A DNA stretch of 64,000 bases from Siphonodentalium dalli (GCA_032622095.1 CP136069.1:67043319-67107318), one strand, 5' to 3'; counted from the first letter of the stretch, positions 45,319 to 57,257 are shown. A program made the numbers and translations. Notes: generated by a model from the letters alone, not told the origin.

Positions 45319-48300
45319 TGGCTGCCATCTTGGCTTCCACCCTGCATCCAGTTGATAAATTTTTATCATAATGGGTCAGAATACACACATATCATGGTTC
45401 ATCTCAGTTCCGTCTCAAAGTTCTGCCCATTTCCTTTCAATAATATGGCCAGAATCACAAAAGAGGTTCTCCGCAAAATTCCATACTGCAACTTTAAAAT
45501 GAATTTGTCATGCCCCATACGGAACTGGGACAAACATAATAGAACGTAGTTGTCAGTTAATTACATTGTAACTAACACGTACAATAACCAAGTGAGTCAC
45601 AATTTGCCACCTTTTTCGGATAACGCAGAGAATAATGTTCGGGATACGTTAACTTTTAACTTTTAACAAATTTGGTTGCCATTTTGGAAGCCATCTTGAG
45701 CAATTTAGTCTATAAACACCGTAGTGTGACACATTTAAGATAGACCAAAACAATAAACACCTTTCAATCCAAAGATAGTTACATGTTACTTGAACAAATG
45801 GTCCAACCCTGAAAAGTGAATTTTTGCCGATATTTATGTCAAGTTTGTGAGAGAAAAATCCAATATTTCTGGTGATGTCAGTGGTGACAATAGTAAAAAT
45901 GATCCATGGTGCATCAGACATGTTAGTATGCGATGTATAGAAAACAGATTAGCCAATTGTGTACATCAACCACAACTTGTAAGCGATTGCAGGACACCCT
46001 GGGGCAATATTTACCATTTTCCATATTTTGGCGGCCATTTTCGCAGCCATTTTGAGCCAAGGTAAGATTTATGGTTCCAGAGATTTGGAATATTCATAGG
46101 TAATGGTATGCCTCACTTACATTACAATGTTCCTTTTCATTTGTTGTTGAAATATGACTAGAATCCCAATTGTGATTTTTTGTAAAATTTTGTACTGCGT
46201 CTGTAAAATCGAATTTTTGAGGGATCGGAAGGGGTTAGGACCCCAATAATTGCATATTTAATTGCTCCAATGATCATTTAATATACAAAACACAAAATAA
46301 AGTTGCATTACTCAACCAGTTCCAAACAGCATGAATTGATCTAGAAGATATTTGTGAAAAAAATGTCATATTTTCAACTTCCGGTGGCCATTTTGGCGGC
46401 CATCTTGGATGGTGATTTTCAATTTTGGTCCAAAAAAGTGTCATTATGTCTTAGCTTCACGAAAATATATACATTTATATACATTTTACAAGATTTTCCC
46501 GCTATAATTTTCATAAAACTGGCTCACTTATAGTTCTAGAAAATGGATCGGGTTGTGGGGGGGGGGGGTACAAGTCTCGTTATTATCAGAAAACGACATG
46601 AATATATATTTCGTAAGTTGATCGTATCGATTTAGGGATGTATTGGTTGTAATAGTGCAACGTTCCAGGGGTGTGCGCACATACACACACGTTGGACGAA
46701 TGCAATCATGTAAATAAAAGTGATTTTTTACGTTTTGAGGGGTGACCCGATGACCCCCTTCTTGACTTAAAACCCCAGGAAAAGTTGCTTCTTAAGTTGT
46801 GTTTTTATAATTAGTATATATCAAAGTACTTTGAGACCAAAAATTATGGATGTACGCGAAAGTGTAAAAAAAAGTGAAAAATCAGGTTTTGGGGTTCAGC
46901 ATGGGACCCCCTTTCTTATCTGAAAACCCCAGGAAAAACCCTTTCTTAAGTTGTGTTTTCTTAATCAGTACACTTAGGAGTATCATCAAACCAAAATTCA
47001 TCGATGTACGCAGAAGTGTAAATAGAAGTGATTTTTGGCACTTTTTGGGGTTCAGCGGCCCCTAAACCCCAGGAATGCGCAACTTAAGAAATCGGTTTTT
47101 CAGAATGTTCCATTATTGGTACCAACTTTAGGGGGTCAAACCTTTTGTACGCAAAAGTGTAAATAGAACATATGCGGGCTCCCTAACTAGTTTCCCGATT
47201 GGCCAGTCCGCCTCTGAGTATAAGTTACTTTGAGAAAGTCATTTTTCAATTAATGTGAATATTAAAATATTACAATAATATTTCTAGTCTCGTTTTATAG
47301 CCTAAAATTCCCATAAATGACACTATTTGTAATCAGTGTCGGTTATCGATCGGGAAGGGAACAAATGATTTCGGCCTTTTTAGACAGCTCGATAAATCCC
47401 GTATCTACAGTTTATATCAATGTTCAGATGTACGTGATCCCTAAATTGAATGATAACGACCACTATTTAAATAGTCCCCAGAATAAATATCGTTATTAAC
47501 TTTATTGACATTCATTAACTGCAAATCACAAACACCATTTGTTCGTATAACGGGAATTATTGTCTTAGCAATAAAAGACACCAGGACACAACATGGAACT
47601 CCTGTATATCCAGGGGGAAAAAACACATTTTGGCAAAAGCACGTGTCACTGATTACGTCATACTGCAGCTGGCAGACTTTGTTAATATAGGTCACGGGGC
47701 ACTTAAATTAAGATGTCGTCATGTCTTTTTATAACTGGCCTCAATAGGTGAAATAAATATTTGTGTTTTGTTGATGGTGCTATTATATAGTAAAACTACA
47801 CACGTGACGCACGCGACGCACGCGCGAATGGCTGTTTTGTGTTTTGGACACTTGTATTTCCATTACTTCAATGCGTCCGTTTGGCTTACATAATGCTCGC
47901 AGAAGGTAGTTCAGATATTTATCGATCTATTTTGGTATTGCGAATAATATTATGTGCGAACCGCCACGTGGCTTTAAACAGACAAGTCTCATTCGATCTT
48001 TAAAATGTTGTGCACGTAATAGCTATTTATAAATATTTGTCGCACAAAAGTGAGACAAACGCTCTTTATTGCTACCGTGTCGGGAATAAACTAACAAGGA
48101 CTAAAACACACCAAATTCGATCACTTGAAATAATGTTAACCTCTGTATATAACCAAACAAACATATTTTATCTTTCCAACACCATGCATGTTTTTTTCCG
48201 AATAACGATTAGATATATAGGAATACCGGTATGTGATATAATTTATACTGCGACCCACCGAGAACTATACAAGTGCACGCCCTCGCCAAAAGTTGCAATT

Positions 48301-48525
48301 TCACATCAAAACGATGCCGCCCGACACGCACTCGTGAGCACAATGAATGTTCACGTAACAAAATCAAAGACTGATTTGACAACGTTGTGTCTTTCAATGT
48401 TTGGTGTTTTGCGTGTGTCTTTTGTCGCGCACATTGGTGATGATAACAACTTTACTTTGACATGACATGCCACGCTTTCTTTGTTATACATTTTATTCCC
48501 ATCGACCAAGGAAATGAGAATAATT

Positions 48526-48618
48526 GAGATATTAACCGTTCTGTCAGTAGTAATAGCATGGGGAAATAAGAATTATTGAGATATTAACCGTTCTGTCAGT
48601 AGTAATAGCATGGGGTGC
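48526..48618. repeat. 52-bp tandem duplication
   Basis: GAGATATTAACCGTTCTGTC and the following AGTAGTAATAGCATGGGG are repeated twice in a row, nearly identical. Confidence 0.85.
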
Positions 48619-49539
48619 ATCGACAAGAAATCTTCAGGCGCAAATGTTTGTAAATTGCTTTACTATTTCACGAATGCGTACAATCATACGTCTTGGCGAT
48701 AATATACTATTTACGCGCCGATTATGTTTGGCATATGAACACAACTATAGATTTGAACGAATATGAATATTTCTGCAACGATCGCCGCCCTGGCCTCCAA
48801 GACTAAACTCGGACTCAGTGTTACTAATGCACCGTCCCCGCTGGTTTCGACCAAATTCAGATAAATGGAGGATTTACTTTTCCCATTTTTATAAGAAATT
48901 TAGATTTCGGAAACACAAAACAAAAACAAAAAATTCCGCATGAGTGGAAACCGATATAGGAATCGGGTGCGTAAATCATTTGACGATATGTAAGATAGAT
49001 GCTAACAACAAAACTATTACTCCACGGTGTTTTGCGTAATCCAGTCGCCGTAAGCAATTATAGCTGAGTTCAAAAACCGCCGACGTGATTAAACGTGATG
49101 TACGCGTGTACATTTGTAATATGTTACATGTAAACCAGACATGTTTATATGGTCTCATATGTAATCCGATTGCATTATTATTCATTTATATTCATTACGT
49201 ATACATAATTACTTGCAGCTTACAGGTATTCATTCAATACAAAAGTTATTCATAATCATTTACCTACCGTGTGACGCCTTGTTTCAGTCGTTTTCTCTCC
49301 GCGGTGGAGGGCCGTTAGCGGTAAATTGAACGCGGTTACGAGAAAAAATACCGCGGTGTACGGCGGTAACGAACACCAATAACGCGGTAACCAGCGGTAA
49401 AAATACCGTACCAGTACCGCGGGTCAACCGCCCTCCGTCGCGGCGCAGAATGATAACCGCGGTATTTTGGTGGTAACACCGCGGTAAGTACCGGCCCATA
49501 ACCTCGTTAAACAGGTCGCTTACTGAGAGCATAGCTGTA

Positions 49540-50051
49540 GTAGGAAAGAATGTATGTGCATAAGTTATCTAATTATATCATCAAGTTTAATTATTTTTGT
49601 AATCGGCCTTGCCTAAAGTTTTTTACAAGGCTCCTTATTAGTTGGTAAGCTGGGTTTTCATTGACACGTTAACATTCTTCTGTGGTCAATTTTATAAATA
49701 AAATAGTGGTATATGTACATTCAAATCACTGATGCCCAATTCCTTGACATCTTAAAACTTGTTTGCAAAATTGGTTAGAATCATGGTACATGTAGCTTGC
49801 AGAAATATTAGTATTTTTAGCTACCAGTTTGTGGCAAGGTTTACTGGAATCACGATGCTGTATAGGAATTCCGACAATTGCCTGATCGGCTTCATCACTT
49901 TACTGTGGAATGATTTGATTGGTTGACACTGATGTAATGGCTTCATCACTTTACTGTGGAATGATTTGATTGGTTGACACTGATGTAATGGTTCTTGTAA
50001 GGAATAGGATTCCCTGCTATTTACATGTACCGTACTTGACAATAGATCGCA
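49540..50051. repeat. no gene; 63-bp tandem duplication
   Basis: GGCTTCATCACTTTACTGTG to GACACTGATGTAATG is repeated at about 49886-49948 and 49939-49990. The - strand frame over it is the repeat in translation. Confidence 0.6.
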
Positions 50052-51436
50052 TAGAGTAATGCCCTAAATAATCGACTCCTTAACCATAGCAGAATTATAG
50101 GTAATTTTTCAGGATTTAATCGGAAATGATGAACCTTGGTATCTTTAATACCAATTATTATACCCCCTTTTTTTTTTTAAAGGGGGGTATACTGTTTTGC
50201 ACCTGTCCGTCCGTCCGTCCGTCCGTGCGTGAGTCCGATGTCTGTTCGTGTCATAACTTGAACAGTAGTGCTCGGATCTTATTGAAATTAGGTATGGATG
50301 TTCACTATTATGAGGACATTAAATAGAGGGTTCCATCATTTTGTTTGGATTTTCCATTCTAGAGTTATTCATCTTTGTTTATCTGGAAATAGTGGCTTTT
50401 TGGTTCGTCTGGTGTCTGTTCATGTCGTAACTTCAACAGTTGTGCTGGGATCTCAACCAAATTTGGTGTGGATGTTCACAACTATGAGGACATTAAAAAG
50501 AGGGTTCCATCGTTTTGTTCGGATTTTCCAATCTAGAGTTATTCATCTTTGTTTATCTCGAAATGTTGGATTTTTGGTCCATCTGGTGTCTGTTCATGCC
50601 ATAACCTGAACAGTAGTGCTCGGATCTCAATGAAATTTTGTATGGATGTTCACTACTATGAGGGCATTCAATAGAGGGTTCCATCGTTTTGTTCGGATTT
50701 TCCATTCTAGAGTTATACATCTTTGTTCATCTGGAAATGTTGGCTTTTTGTTCGTCTGGTGTCTGTTCATGTCGTAACTTCTACAGTTGTACTGGGATCT
50801 CAATGGGATTTGGTATGGATGTTCACTACTATGATGACATGAAAAGGAGGGTTCCATCGTTTTGTTCCGCTTTTCCATTCTAGAGTTATTTATCTTTGTT
50901 CATCTGGAAATGTTGGCTTTTTGGTCCGTCTGGTGTCTGTTCATGTCGTAACTTCAACTGTTGTGCTGGGATCTCAATGGAATTTGGTATAGATGTTCAC
51001 TGCTATGAGGACATTCAATAGGGGGTTCCATTGTTCTGTTCTGCTTTTCCATTCTAGAGTAATTCATCTTTGTTTATCTGGAAATGTTGGCTGTTTGATC
51101 CATCCGATGTCTGTTCAGCTCATAACTTGAACAGTAATGCTCGGATCTCAATGAAATTTTGTATGGATGTTCACCACTATGAGGACATTTAATGGCACAT
51201 TCAAATGTTTGTTTTGGTTTTTTGTTCTATAGTTATTCATCTTTGTTTATATGAAAATGCTGATTTCTGGGTCCATATGTCTGAGTATAGCCATCATAAG
51301 TTATAGATATGCCCACACTAGGCGGTATGCCACGAGGGGGTATGCACCGGACGACAGTCCATCTCTTGTTTAATCCTGAAAAATTACCCATAATTATGCT
51401 GTGGTTAATGAGTCGATTATTTAGGGCATTACTGTA
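50052..51436. mobile_element. mariner-like MITE split by a tandem-core element
   Basis: Left arm AGTAATGCCCTAAATAATCG (50056) and right arm ending GGGCATTACTG then TA (51435-51436). The middle is replaced by the 1.2-kb element at about 50150-51371. Confidence 0.75.
50150..51371 (+). mobile_element. tandem-core element, TATACCCCC type
   Basis: Begins ATTATACCCCC, a T run, then GGGGGGTATAC (a terminal hairpin), followed by a four-unit GTCC repeat. Six core units of about 175 bp follow (GTCTGTTCATGTCGTAACTT recurs near 50233, 50412, 50587, 50760, 50936, 51110), and the end is CATCTCTTGTT. Same class of layout as 1341-2626 and 53806-54765. Confidence 0.8.
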
Positions 51437-51491
51437 GCTTATTCAATAGTCTTATTTTAAAAAGACTGCATTCGATATTGCTGAATTGGTC

Positions 51492-51949
51492 CAAGCCTGA
51501 GTTTAGTGTGTCTGTCATTTGCAGAATGAGGTCCCCAGAGGGTGAATTTAGTGATGCTCTCCCGCATGGTGGGCTAGTGTCACCGAATTCACCCTTTGGG
51601 AGACCTAGGATCAGATTGAATTTCCCCAGTTGAAGTTGGTGATGCTCGCCCATTAGTCACCTCGATTATGCAAGTTATCTTCTGCAAATTAGGGGATATA
51701 GAAATTTCCCAGAAGGGAAAAAGAAACTAAAAATAATGTTAATTTTAGTATAGCTACTTCCCAGAAGATGAGGTGTAAGCAGAATGAGGTTCCCAGAGGG
51801 TGAATTTTGTGATGCTAGCCCGCTATGCGGGGTAGCATCACTAAATTCACCCTCTGGGGACCTCATTCTGCAAATGACAGACACACTATTTCAAGGCTTG
51901 TCTGGGGGACCTCATTCCGCAAATAACAGGCACACTAAACTCAGGCCTG
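51492..51949. mobile_element. two-hairpin GAGGTCCCC MITE, copy 13
   Basis: CAAGCCTGAGTTTAGTGTGTC start, left hairpin, type-A spacer, complete right hairpin (51779-51875), and a second, partly duplicated terminus (51900-51949). Confidence 0.85.
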
Positions 51950-52184
51950 AATTGGTCATTCGCACTCACTATCTTTTTGTGGTAAAGGTACCAGGTCTTG
52001 GAAATTGTTATAAAGATACCAAGGTTCATCAACTTGCAAAAAATTTAAAAAACAACACGCTTTGTCAAATCGCCTCTTTGGCATCTGTAGAATAATAATA
52101 GAATAATAGTAGAATAATAATGAAACTGGAATATTATATGACACAATTTTGGATGCCCAATTCTGTATAGCGCTCATTCTAATT

Positions 52185-52312
52185 CTCATGGCCTAACAAT
52201 ATTTACCTTGACCTTGTAAGCAAGTGCCTCTTATATATGAGAGGCTTGCTTATATAAGAGAATGCACTGGCACAGGATCTTTAAAGCTGCACCAATGCAG
52301 CTCTTCTAAAAA
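52185..52312. mobile_element. piggyBac-like MITE, CATGACTGG type, right part
   Basis: Shares TAACAATATTTACCTTGACC, one palindrome and GATCTTTAAAGCTGCACC with 10740-11006. The left end is lost and the right TTAA is gone. Confidence 0.6.
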
Positions 52313-52483
52313 ATGCACAGTGTAATTATTTTGTAAAAGTGATGATCGAGGTCATGAATATTTTTCCTTGGAGATGCTCTACTGTGTCTCTTCCTCACGA
52401 CACGTCCAACAAAACAGTGATACAATCAGATACAATAATTAAATTCAACTTCATATTAGGCCAAAGATAATTAAATGTCTGGT

Positions 52484-52826
52484 TTGGGTTACAAGCGGAA
52501 AAAAAATAGGGTCGGTAGGTTGGCTTGAAATTAAAAATTAAAAAAATTTAATTAATATTTTTATTTTGACATATTCTTATGACTTTTCACGTGCGTATTT
52601 TACTCTGCAAAATTGGCATAAAACTACTTTTGATTATTTGTGTATAAATTTAAATATTACACAATACTTTTCCTTAGAAATCACCTATTCTGAGTTGCTT
52701 AAATGTGTTTTTCGTGTTTTATTAAATTTTGGAGAAAAAATTAAATAGATTAGCTTGAAAACCATGAAAAAAAACTTTAGGGCAGGGTGTTTAAAATAGG
52801 GTCGGTAGGGAAACCCAAACCGCAAA
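52484..52826. mobile_element. possible small inverted-repeat element
   Basis: GGTTTGGGTTACAAGCGG at the left and GGGAAACCCAAACCGC at the right, each with an adjacent ATAGGGTCGGTAGG in direct orientation. No target duplication identified. Confidence 0.35.
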
Positions 52827-53276
52827 TATTTTTTTCTTTGGCTTTAGTTAAGCCAAAATACATAATAATATTTGCTTTTGAAATTTTCCCAATAACGAAA
52901 TAGGTTGATAAATACTTGAACTACCTTTCTACAAGCATTATATATCCCTGAAATATGCATTGAAGTAATAAATAATACAACTTGGAACACGATGTTTGGG
53001 TCCCAAACAAAATACAGCCATTTGCCCGACCAGGAAAAGAAATGAGCTTTCATTAGTCTATTCCTGATATCGCAAAAAAATTAAAATAACTGGAAAATGG
53101 CTTGACCATAGCAAGTATTTTTCAGAGCATATATGTATGAAGCCGGTACATCAATGTTTTGTGTATTTGTCAGCCAATCATATACCTCCTCCAAATTACG
53201 CAGACTATATTTGGAAGCTCGAATGAGCTATGCCCGTTTAAGGAATAATCATGGATTTCTAATATAATTACATAGT

Positions 53277-53395
53277 TTAACCCTTTCAGTGTCAAGTCCG
53301 ATTTTTGTATCAACCCATATTTCCTTGGATCATTTTTCAAATTTATTGATTGTAATAATGTAATCAACTGATGGAAAGAGCACTGAAAGGGTTAA
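53277..53395. mobile_element. piggyBac-like MITE, 119 bp, without palindrome
   Basis: TTAA at 53277-53280 and 53392-53395. TIRs CCCTTTCAGTG and the inverse CACTGAAAGGG. It shares CCGATTTTTGTATCAACCC with the left part of 24559-24830 but lacks the large palindrome. Confidence 0.85.
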
Positions 53396-53460
53396 AGGCA
53401 TCATGCTGAATCACAAACTTATAACTAGTTTGTGATTTGGAGCGATGCCTTTAAAGTGTG

Positions 53461-53713
53461 TTAACCCTTTCACAACGGGAGATGCGCTGGTGCAGCATTG
53501 AAGATCCTGTGCCAGTGCATTCTCTTATATATGCGAGTCTCCCATCTAAGAGAATGCACTGGCTTACAAGGTCATGGTAATTATTGTTAGGCCAATTTAT
53601 TCTCTTATACATGTATATGCGAGGCTCCCTATTGGAGACTCGCATATTGCAGAGAATTCATTGGCACAGGGTTTTCGTAAAATTTCAGGAAGCTCCAGTC
53701 TTGGAAGGGTTAA
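53461..53713. mobile_element. piggyBac-like MITE, CATGACTGG type
   Basis: TTAA at 53461-53464 and 53710-53713, two palindromes (about 53514-53560 and 53593-53665). Confidence 0.8.
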
Positions 53714-53805
53714 ATATTGGGAACTTTGTAGTGACCCTGTCGCAGTGTCACATGTTGCTGTGACAAAATTCCTACACTCAATGTTCACTTCTTGTCCTAA
53801 TTTAA

Positions 53806-54765
53806 TTATTATACCCCCACTTTCGAAGAAAATGGGGGGTATACTGGATTGACTGCGTCTGTCCGTCACACTTTCTCCCTCCGTGTGTCCGTTCGTCCGA
53901 CCTCATAACTCATAACAACTATGAACCGATTTCAATAATTTTTTGTATGCAATCTCCTTAGGACTGCATCTCTGCATGATGCTAATTGTGGTTTGGTCCG
54001 ACTTTTTTTTTTAAAGTTACACCTCATTTTCGACTTATTTTTCGGTTTCCGGATGATATCTCAAGTTTGGATCCGTTAATTGCAAATACCGTTGTTTTGT
54101 AGATCAGTCATATCAAGATACAGGTTGAGTTCGAATTTGAGTTTGATCCGATGATTTTTTTCTAGAGTTATGGACTTTTTTTTACTTAGAAAATTCAATT
54201 TTTTCTTCTTTTTTTCTTTGGTTTCCGGATGATAACTACAGTAATGGACTGTTCAATTGAAAATTCCGTTTTTGTGTGAGTCAATGATATCAAAATACAG
54301 GTCAAGTTCGAATTTGAGTTTGATCCGATGATTTTTCTCAGAGTTATGGGCTTTTCGACTAAGAAAATTCAATTTTTCTTGTTTTTTCTTTGGTTTCCGG
54401 ATGATAACTCAAGTTTGGATTGTTTAATTTGAAATTCTGTTTTTTTTTGTGGGTCGTTCATATCAAAATACAGGTCAAGTTCGAATTTGATTTTGATCCA
54501 ATTATTTTTCCCAAAGTTATGGGCCTTTGAATTTTTTTTTTTATAATTTTCTGTTTTTCTGTATGAGGGTACCTTCATGGTGTAATCAACTCATCCTACA
54601 GTTTTGATCATAGATATTTGAAACTTCAGAGTATTGTTACCCACATATCAATATTATTAGTCCGAATATTCCTTTAAAGTTAAAAATCTGTTTTTTACGG
54701 ATAATGCGGGTTGAATTTGCCACGGTGGGGGTATGCTAGCACTCGAGTGCACACCTCTTGTTCCA
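53806..54765 (+). mobile_element. tandem-core element, TATACCCCC type, second copy
   Basis: ATTATACCCCCACTTTCG and AATGGGGGGTATACTGG form the 5' hairpin, followed by GTCTGTCCGTC. About three core units of roughly 175 bp follow (GGTTTCCGGATGATAACTC near 54042, 54220, 54391), and the end is GGGGGTATGCTAG then ACACCTCTTGTT. It ends fewer than 100 bases before the acceptor of the next zinc-finger exon. Confidence 0.8.
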
Positions 54766-54851
54766 TTTAACTACATTAGCATCTTTGGAACCCATGGCAA
54801 ATACTATCGATAATGCAGTGAATGTAAATATTATGATGCACTATATTTCAG

Positions 54852-56103
54852 GCGATATGGAATGGCAAAGACAGATCAGAACCATCTGCCAGTCACTACA
54901 AGCAGTTACATGTGTCGTCTCTGTGCTAAGCGAGTCGAGAACCGCGGAGATATGGAGTTGCATATGGCCTTCCATAGTACAAATGATAAGGGCGGCGAAA
55001 ATGCCACGTTTGTCTGCCAGATTTGCCACAAGGACTTCCAAGCTCCATCGCGACTGAAGCGGCACGTTCGCGTCCACAGCGGTGAGAAGCCATTTGAGTG
55101 TGATTTGTGTTCAAAAACATTCGCGAGAATTGATAGAATGAAACAGCATCGACGTAGTCATTCTAGCGGACCCGCTAAACAATTGTTTGAATGTCGTTTG
55201 TGTAATATGTCCTTCTCTTTGTCAAGCACTCTACAGACGCATATAAAGGTCAAGCATTCGATAGATAAGATATATTCCTGTGCTACCTGCGGAGAAGGCT
55301 TTGCCTTCCAAGAACAGCTTATCAAGCACAAGCGTTGCCATGGAAACATGTCAGGTACTTCAAATGGCAATGCCCTGATCGATGATGATGATATTCCCAT
55401 ATATGGAATTGCTACATTTGGACCATTGATAAATCGCAGCTATAATACTAAGGCGGAGCTTAATGATGCATACAGTGATGAGGACGATGATGATGACGAT
55501 TTGGATGACTCGATGGCAGATGAAGGAACGGAGGCAATCTTTGATGAAGAGTCTAAAGAATCATCAGAAGTTATAACCGACGGGTCGGAGATGTTTATAG
55601 TGCCTTCCGTTCTTAACCTCAAAGATTCCGAGTTGGAAATGTTGAGTTCAAAAGTTCAGCAGGATGATGCTGGCAATATGTTCATTGAGCCTGACGACAT
55701 CGCCGAAAACATGCCATGCACTAGCACGCCCAAGAACAAACTAGAGTACAAAAGCATACTGAAAACCAACCAGCCATTTGGATCAAATTCGGGGAAAAAC
55801 GAAGCAGTGAGTCAATCCCATAAACCTCATCAAACGGCCCGTAAATCGATGCCACGCCCACCTCCCGTGATGGCAGCAGCTAAGCAGGAACCAGATGACT
55901 CGGTCGATACCGTTGATCTCTTACGTGGAAAGCTCTCGCGGTGTAAATACTGCTGTATGTGGTTTGAGGACTCATCCATGTATCTCCTCCATACTAGCCT
56001 CCATTCGGGCAGTGATCCGTTCACTTGTAAGAAATGCAAGCAGAAGTTAGGAAACAGACTCGAGTATACTGCTCATATATTAGGACATTTAGAGCCTTCT
56101 TGA
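54852..56103 (+). CDS. C2H2 zinc-finger transcription factor, paralogue with Ikaros/Hunchback-type C-terminal fingers
   Basis: Exon after the acceptor TATATTTCAG (54851). The likely start is the ATG at 54862, giving 413 residues (MAKTDQNHL). Fingers 1-5 are at about residues 16-160 (CRLC, CQIC, CDLC, CRLC, CATC knuckles; finger 4 has H-x4-H), with an SGEKP linker between fingers 2 and 3. DDDIPIYGIATFG, a strongly acidic Asp/Glu run and a linker with AAKQEPDD follow. The C-terminal pair is at about 360-408 (CKYCCMWFEDSSMYLLH and CKKC then NRLEY). It lacks the long Gln-rich region of the gene at 21687, which explains its shorter length. Finger order, linker motif, incoming splice phase and the ten-base gap between acceptor and ATG all match that gene. 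Probably a nuclear DNA-binding regulator that can pair with its paralogue through the C-terminal fingers (inferred). An AATAAA overlaps the stop. Confidence 0.9.
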
Positions 56104-57257
56104 ATAAACATGTAGAGTTATAGACCTTGGCATGCTTGACTTGTGAAATTCAATCGAACAAATTTCTTCTGCAGACGGTGTTGGGAGTATTCAGGAAATT
56201 ATTCTGGATGTTGAGAAAGTGGAGAACGAAAGGTGTGTTAGTTCGTTACTGCGATAAATGAAAGCCGACTGTTAGTTTGTTTACTGCGAAGAACGAAAAA
56301 TGACTGCTGTGTTAGTTCTACCCCATCAAAGTTGACTCGGCAAGAAACAATATAATTTTTCATTTTAATAATAACATGATTTTCAAGGGTGTAATATTTA
56401 TTAACAGCTCGACAGGAATTCATGATTAAAATTCCAAAAGCCTACTATCGGCCAAAGAGCTGCTAATTATTCTGATATGGGCTGTTAAAAACCCATAATG
56501 CCCGACCAGGTCATGTTATTACTATAAATAACTATTATCTCTGGGTTCCCAGAAATTGACCAGTGCCCGGCTAGCAGGCCTTGTGTTTGTTAAACATTGT
56601 AATTAACAGTTAACTTGAATTTTTGTCACGAAAAGACACATTCTGATTGGTCTAGAGTTGCCAACTTAGTTTTCGATTCACCAGCATCGGCCACTAATCA
56701 GTTTAAACAATTTTGAAACCAAGAAAACCAAATACGTCGCGCACAGCCATGAGTTTCATTCATAATCAAGTTAACCGCTCACAGATGTTGATAGGAAGTT
56801 GTTCGGCCGCTTTTCCAAGTAAACCTATGGAACCAATGAGATTTGATAAAAAAAAAATTATGACTGACTTCATGGCATGTAACACTGATAAAAAGCACAT
56901 TTCGTGCAGTTTCATTCAATTGTTTTAGTGGATTGAATTACAATGGAGATAAAATATTCGGGGATTCGAGCATGAAAACAGTTTGTGAAGTTGACGGTAA
57001 GCCGGCTTGTCCACAAATTGTTTTCATGCTTGAATCTCTGAATGCCCAATGAAACAGAGTATGTTTATTTCCTAATTACACTATTTGGCACGCACCAAAC
57101 TAGTGAACTAGAGAATGCCCTATGAAGTAATGATTACTCTTGTTTCTTGAATAGTCTACAAACGAAGCAAAATCACTGTTAGCAACTTTTCCATCAGATT
57201 TGTGGAAGATTTTTTATCTAAGATTTCTCATCGGTCAGTAGTACCAGAGAGACCATG
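56104..57257. other. 3' flank of the zinc-finger exon; one hairpin
   Basis: No gene recognised. ATTCGAGCATGAAAACAG (56967) and CTGTTTTCATGC-like text on the inverse side (57020-57036: TTGTTTTCATGCTTGAA) form a small imperfect hairpin. The frame at 56713-56928 is unremarkable. Confidence 0.4.

Larger units (their letters stand above)
39182..47216. mobile_element. giant foldback transposon, hAT-like, about 8.0 kb
   Basis: Ends CAGAGGCGGACTGG and the inverse CCAGTCCGCCTCTG, with the 8-bp duplication AGTATAAG at 39174-39181 and 47217-47224. Most of the element is one enormous inverted repeat. 41240-42960 pairs with 45318-47100, and the tandem-repeat blocks 42950-44590 and 44680-45318 are also inverted copies. 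The fold centre is a perfect 20-bp stem at 44593-44612 and 44658-44677 around a 45-base loop. The left arm is longer because of the insertion at 39998-41180 and more minisatellite units. The structure recalls FB/TU-type foldback elements; the 8-bp duplication and the CAGAGGCGG end favour hAT. No transposase is visible. Confidence 0.85.
38778..49537. mobile_element. TA-flanked element with CCGCGG-rich ends, split by an 8-kb insertion
   Basis: TA at 38776-38777 and 49538-49539. The ends CAGCACTGCTCAAATTAAGC and, inverted, CAGCTATGCTCTCAGTAAGC continue into GCGACCTGTTT and ACGAGGT. Both subterminal regions (38815-39005 and about 49300-49500) are dense in ACCGCGGT-like palindromes, possible transposase-binding clusters. 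Without the nested insertion (39182-47216 plus one duplication) the element would be about 2.7 kb. TA duplication and the end sequence favour Tc1/mariner. No transposase was recognised in 47225-49250; the frame at 48010-48465 has no known domain. Confidence 0.7.

Noticed and set aside
42213-45921. Matching open frames in the two foldback arms (42213-42608 + and 45649-45921 -), both beginning or containing MSDAPW
   Set aside because: They are the same sequence in inverted arms. By eye, most base differences between them change the amino acid and only a few are silent, so nothing suggests protein-level selection.
48010-48465. 151-residue frame inside the TA-flanked element, a possible transposase
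   Set aside because: No DDE/D-type motif, helix-turn-helix or family similarity was recognised; kept only as part of the element interior.
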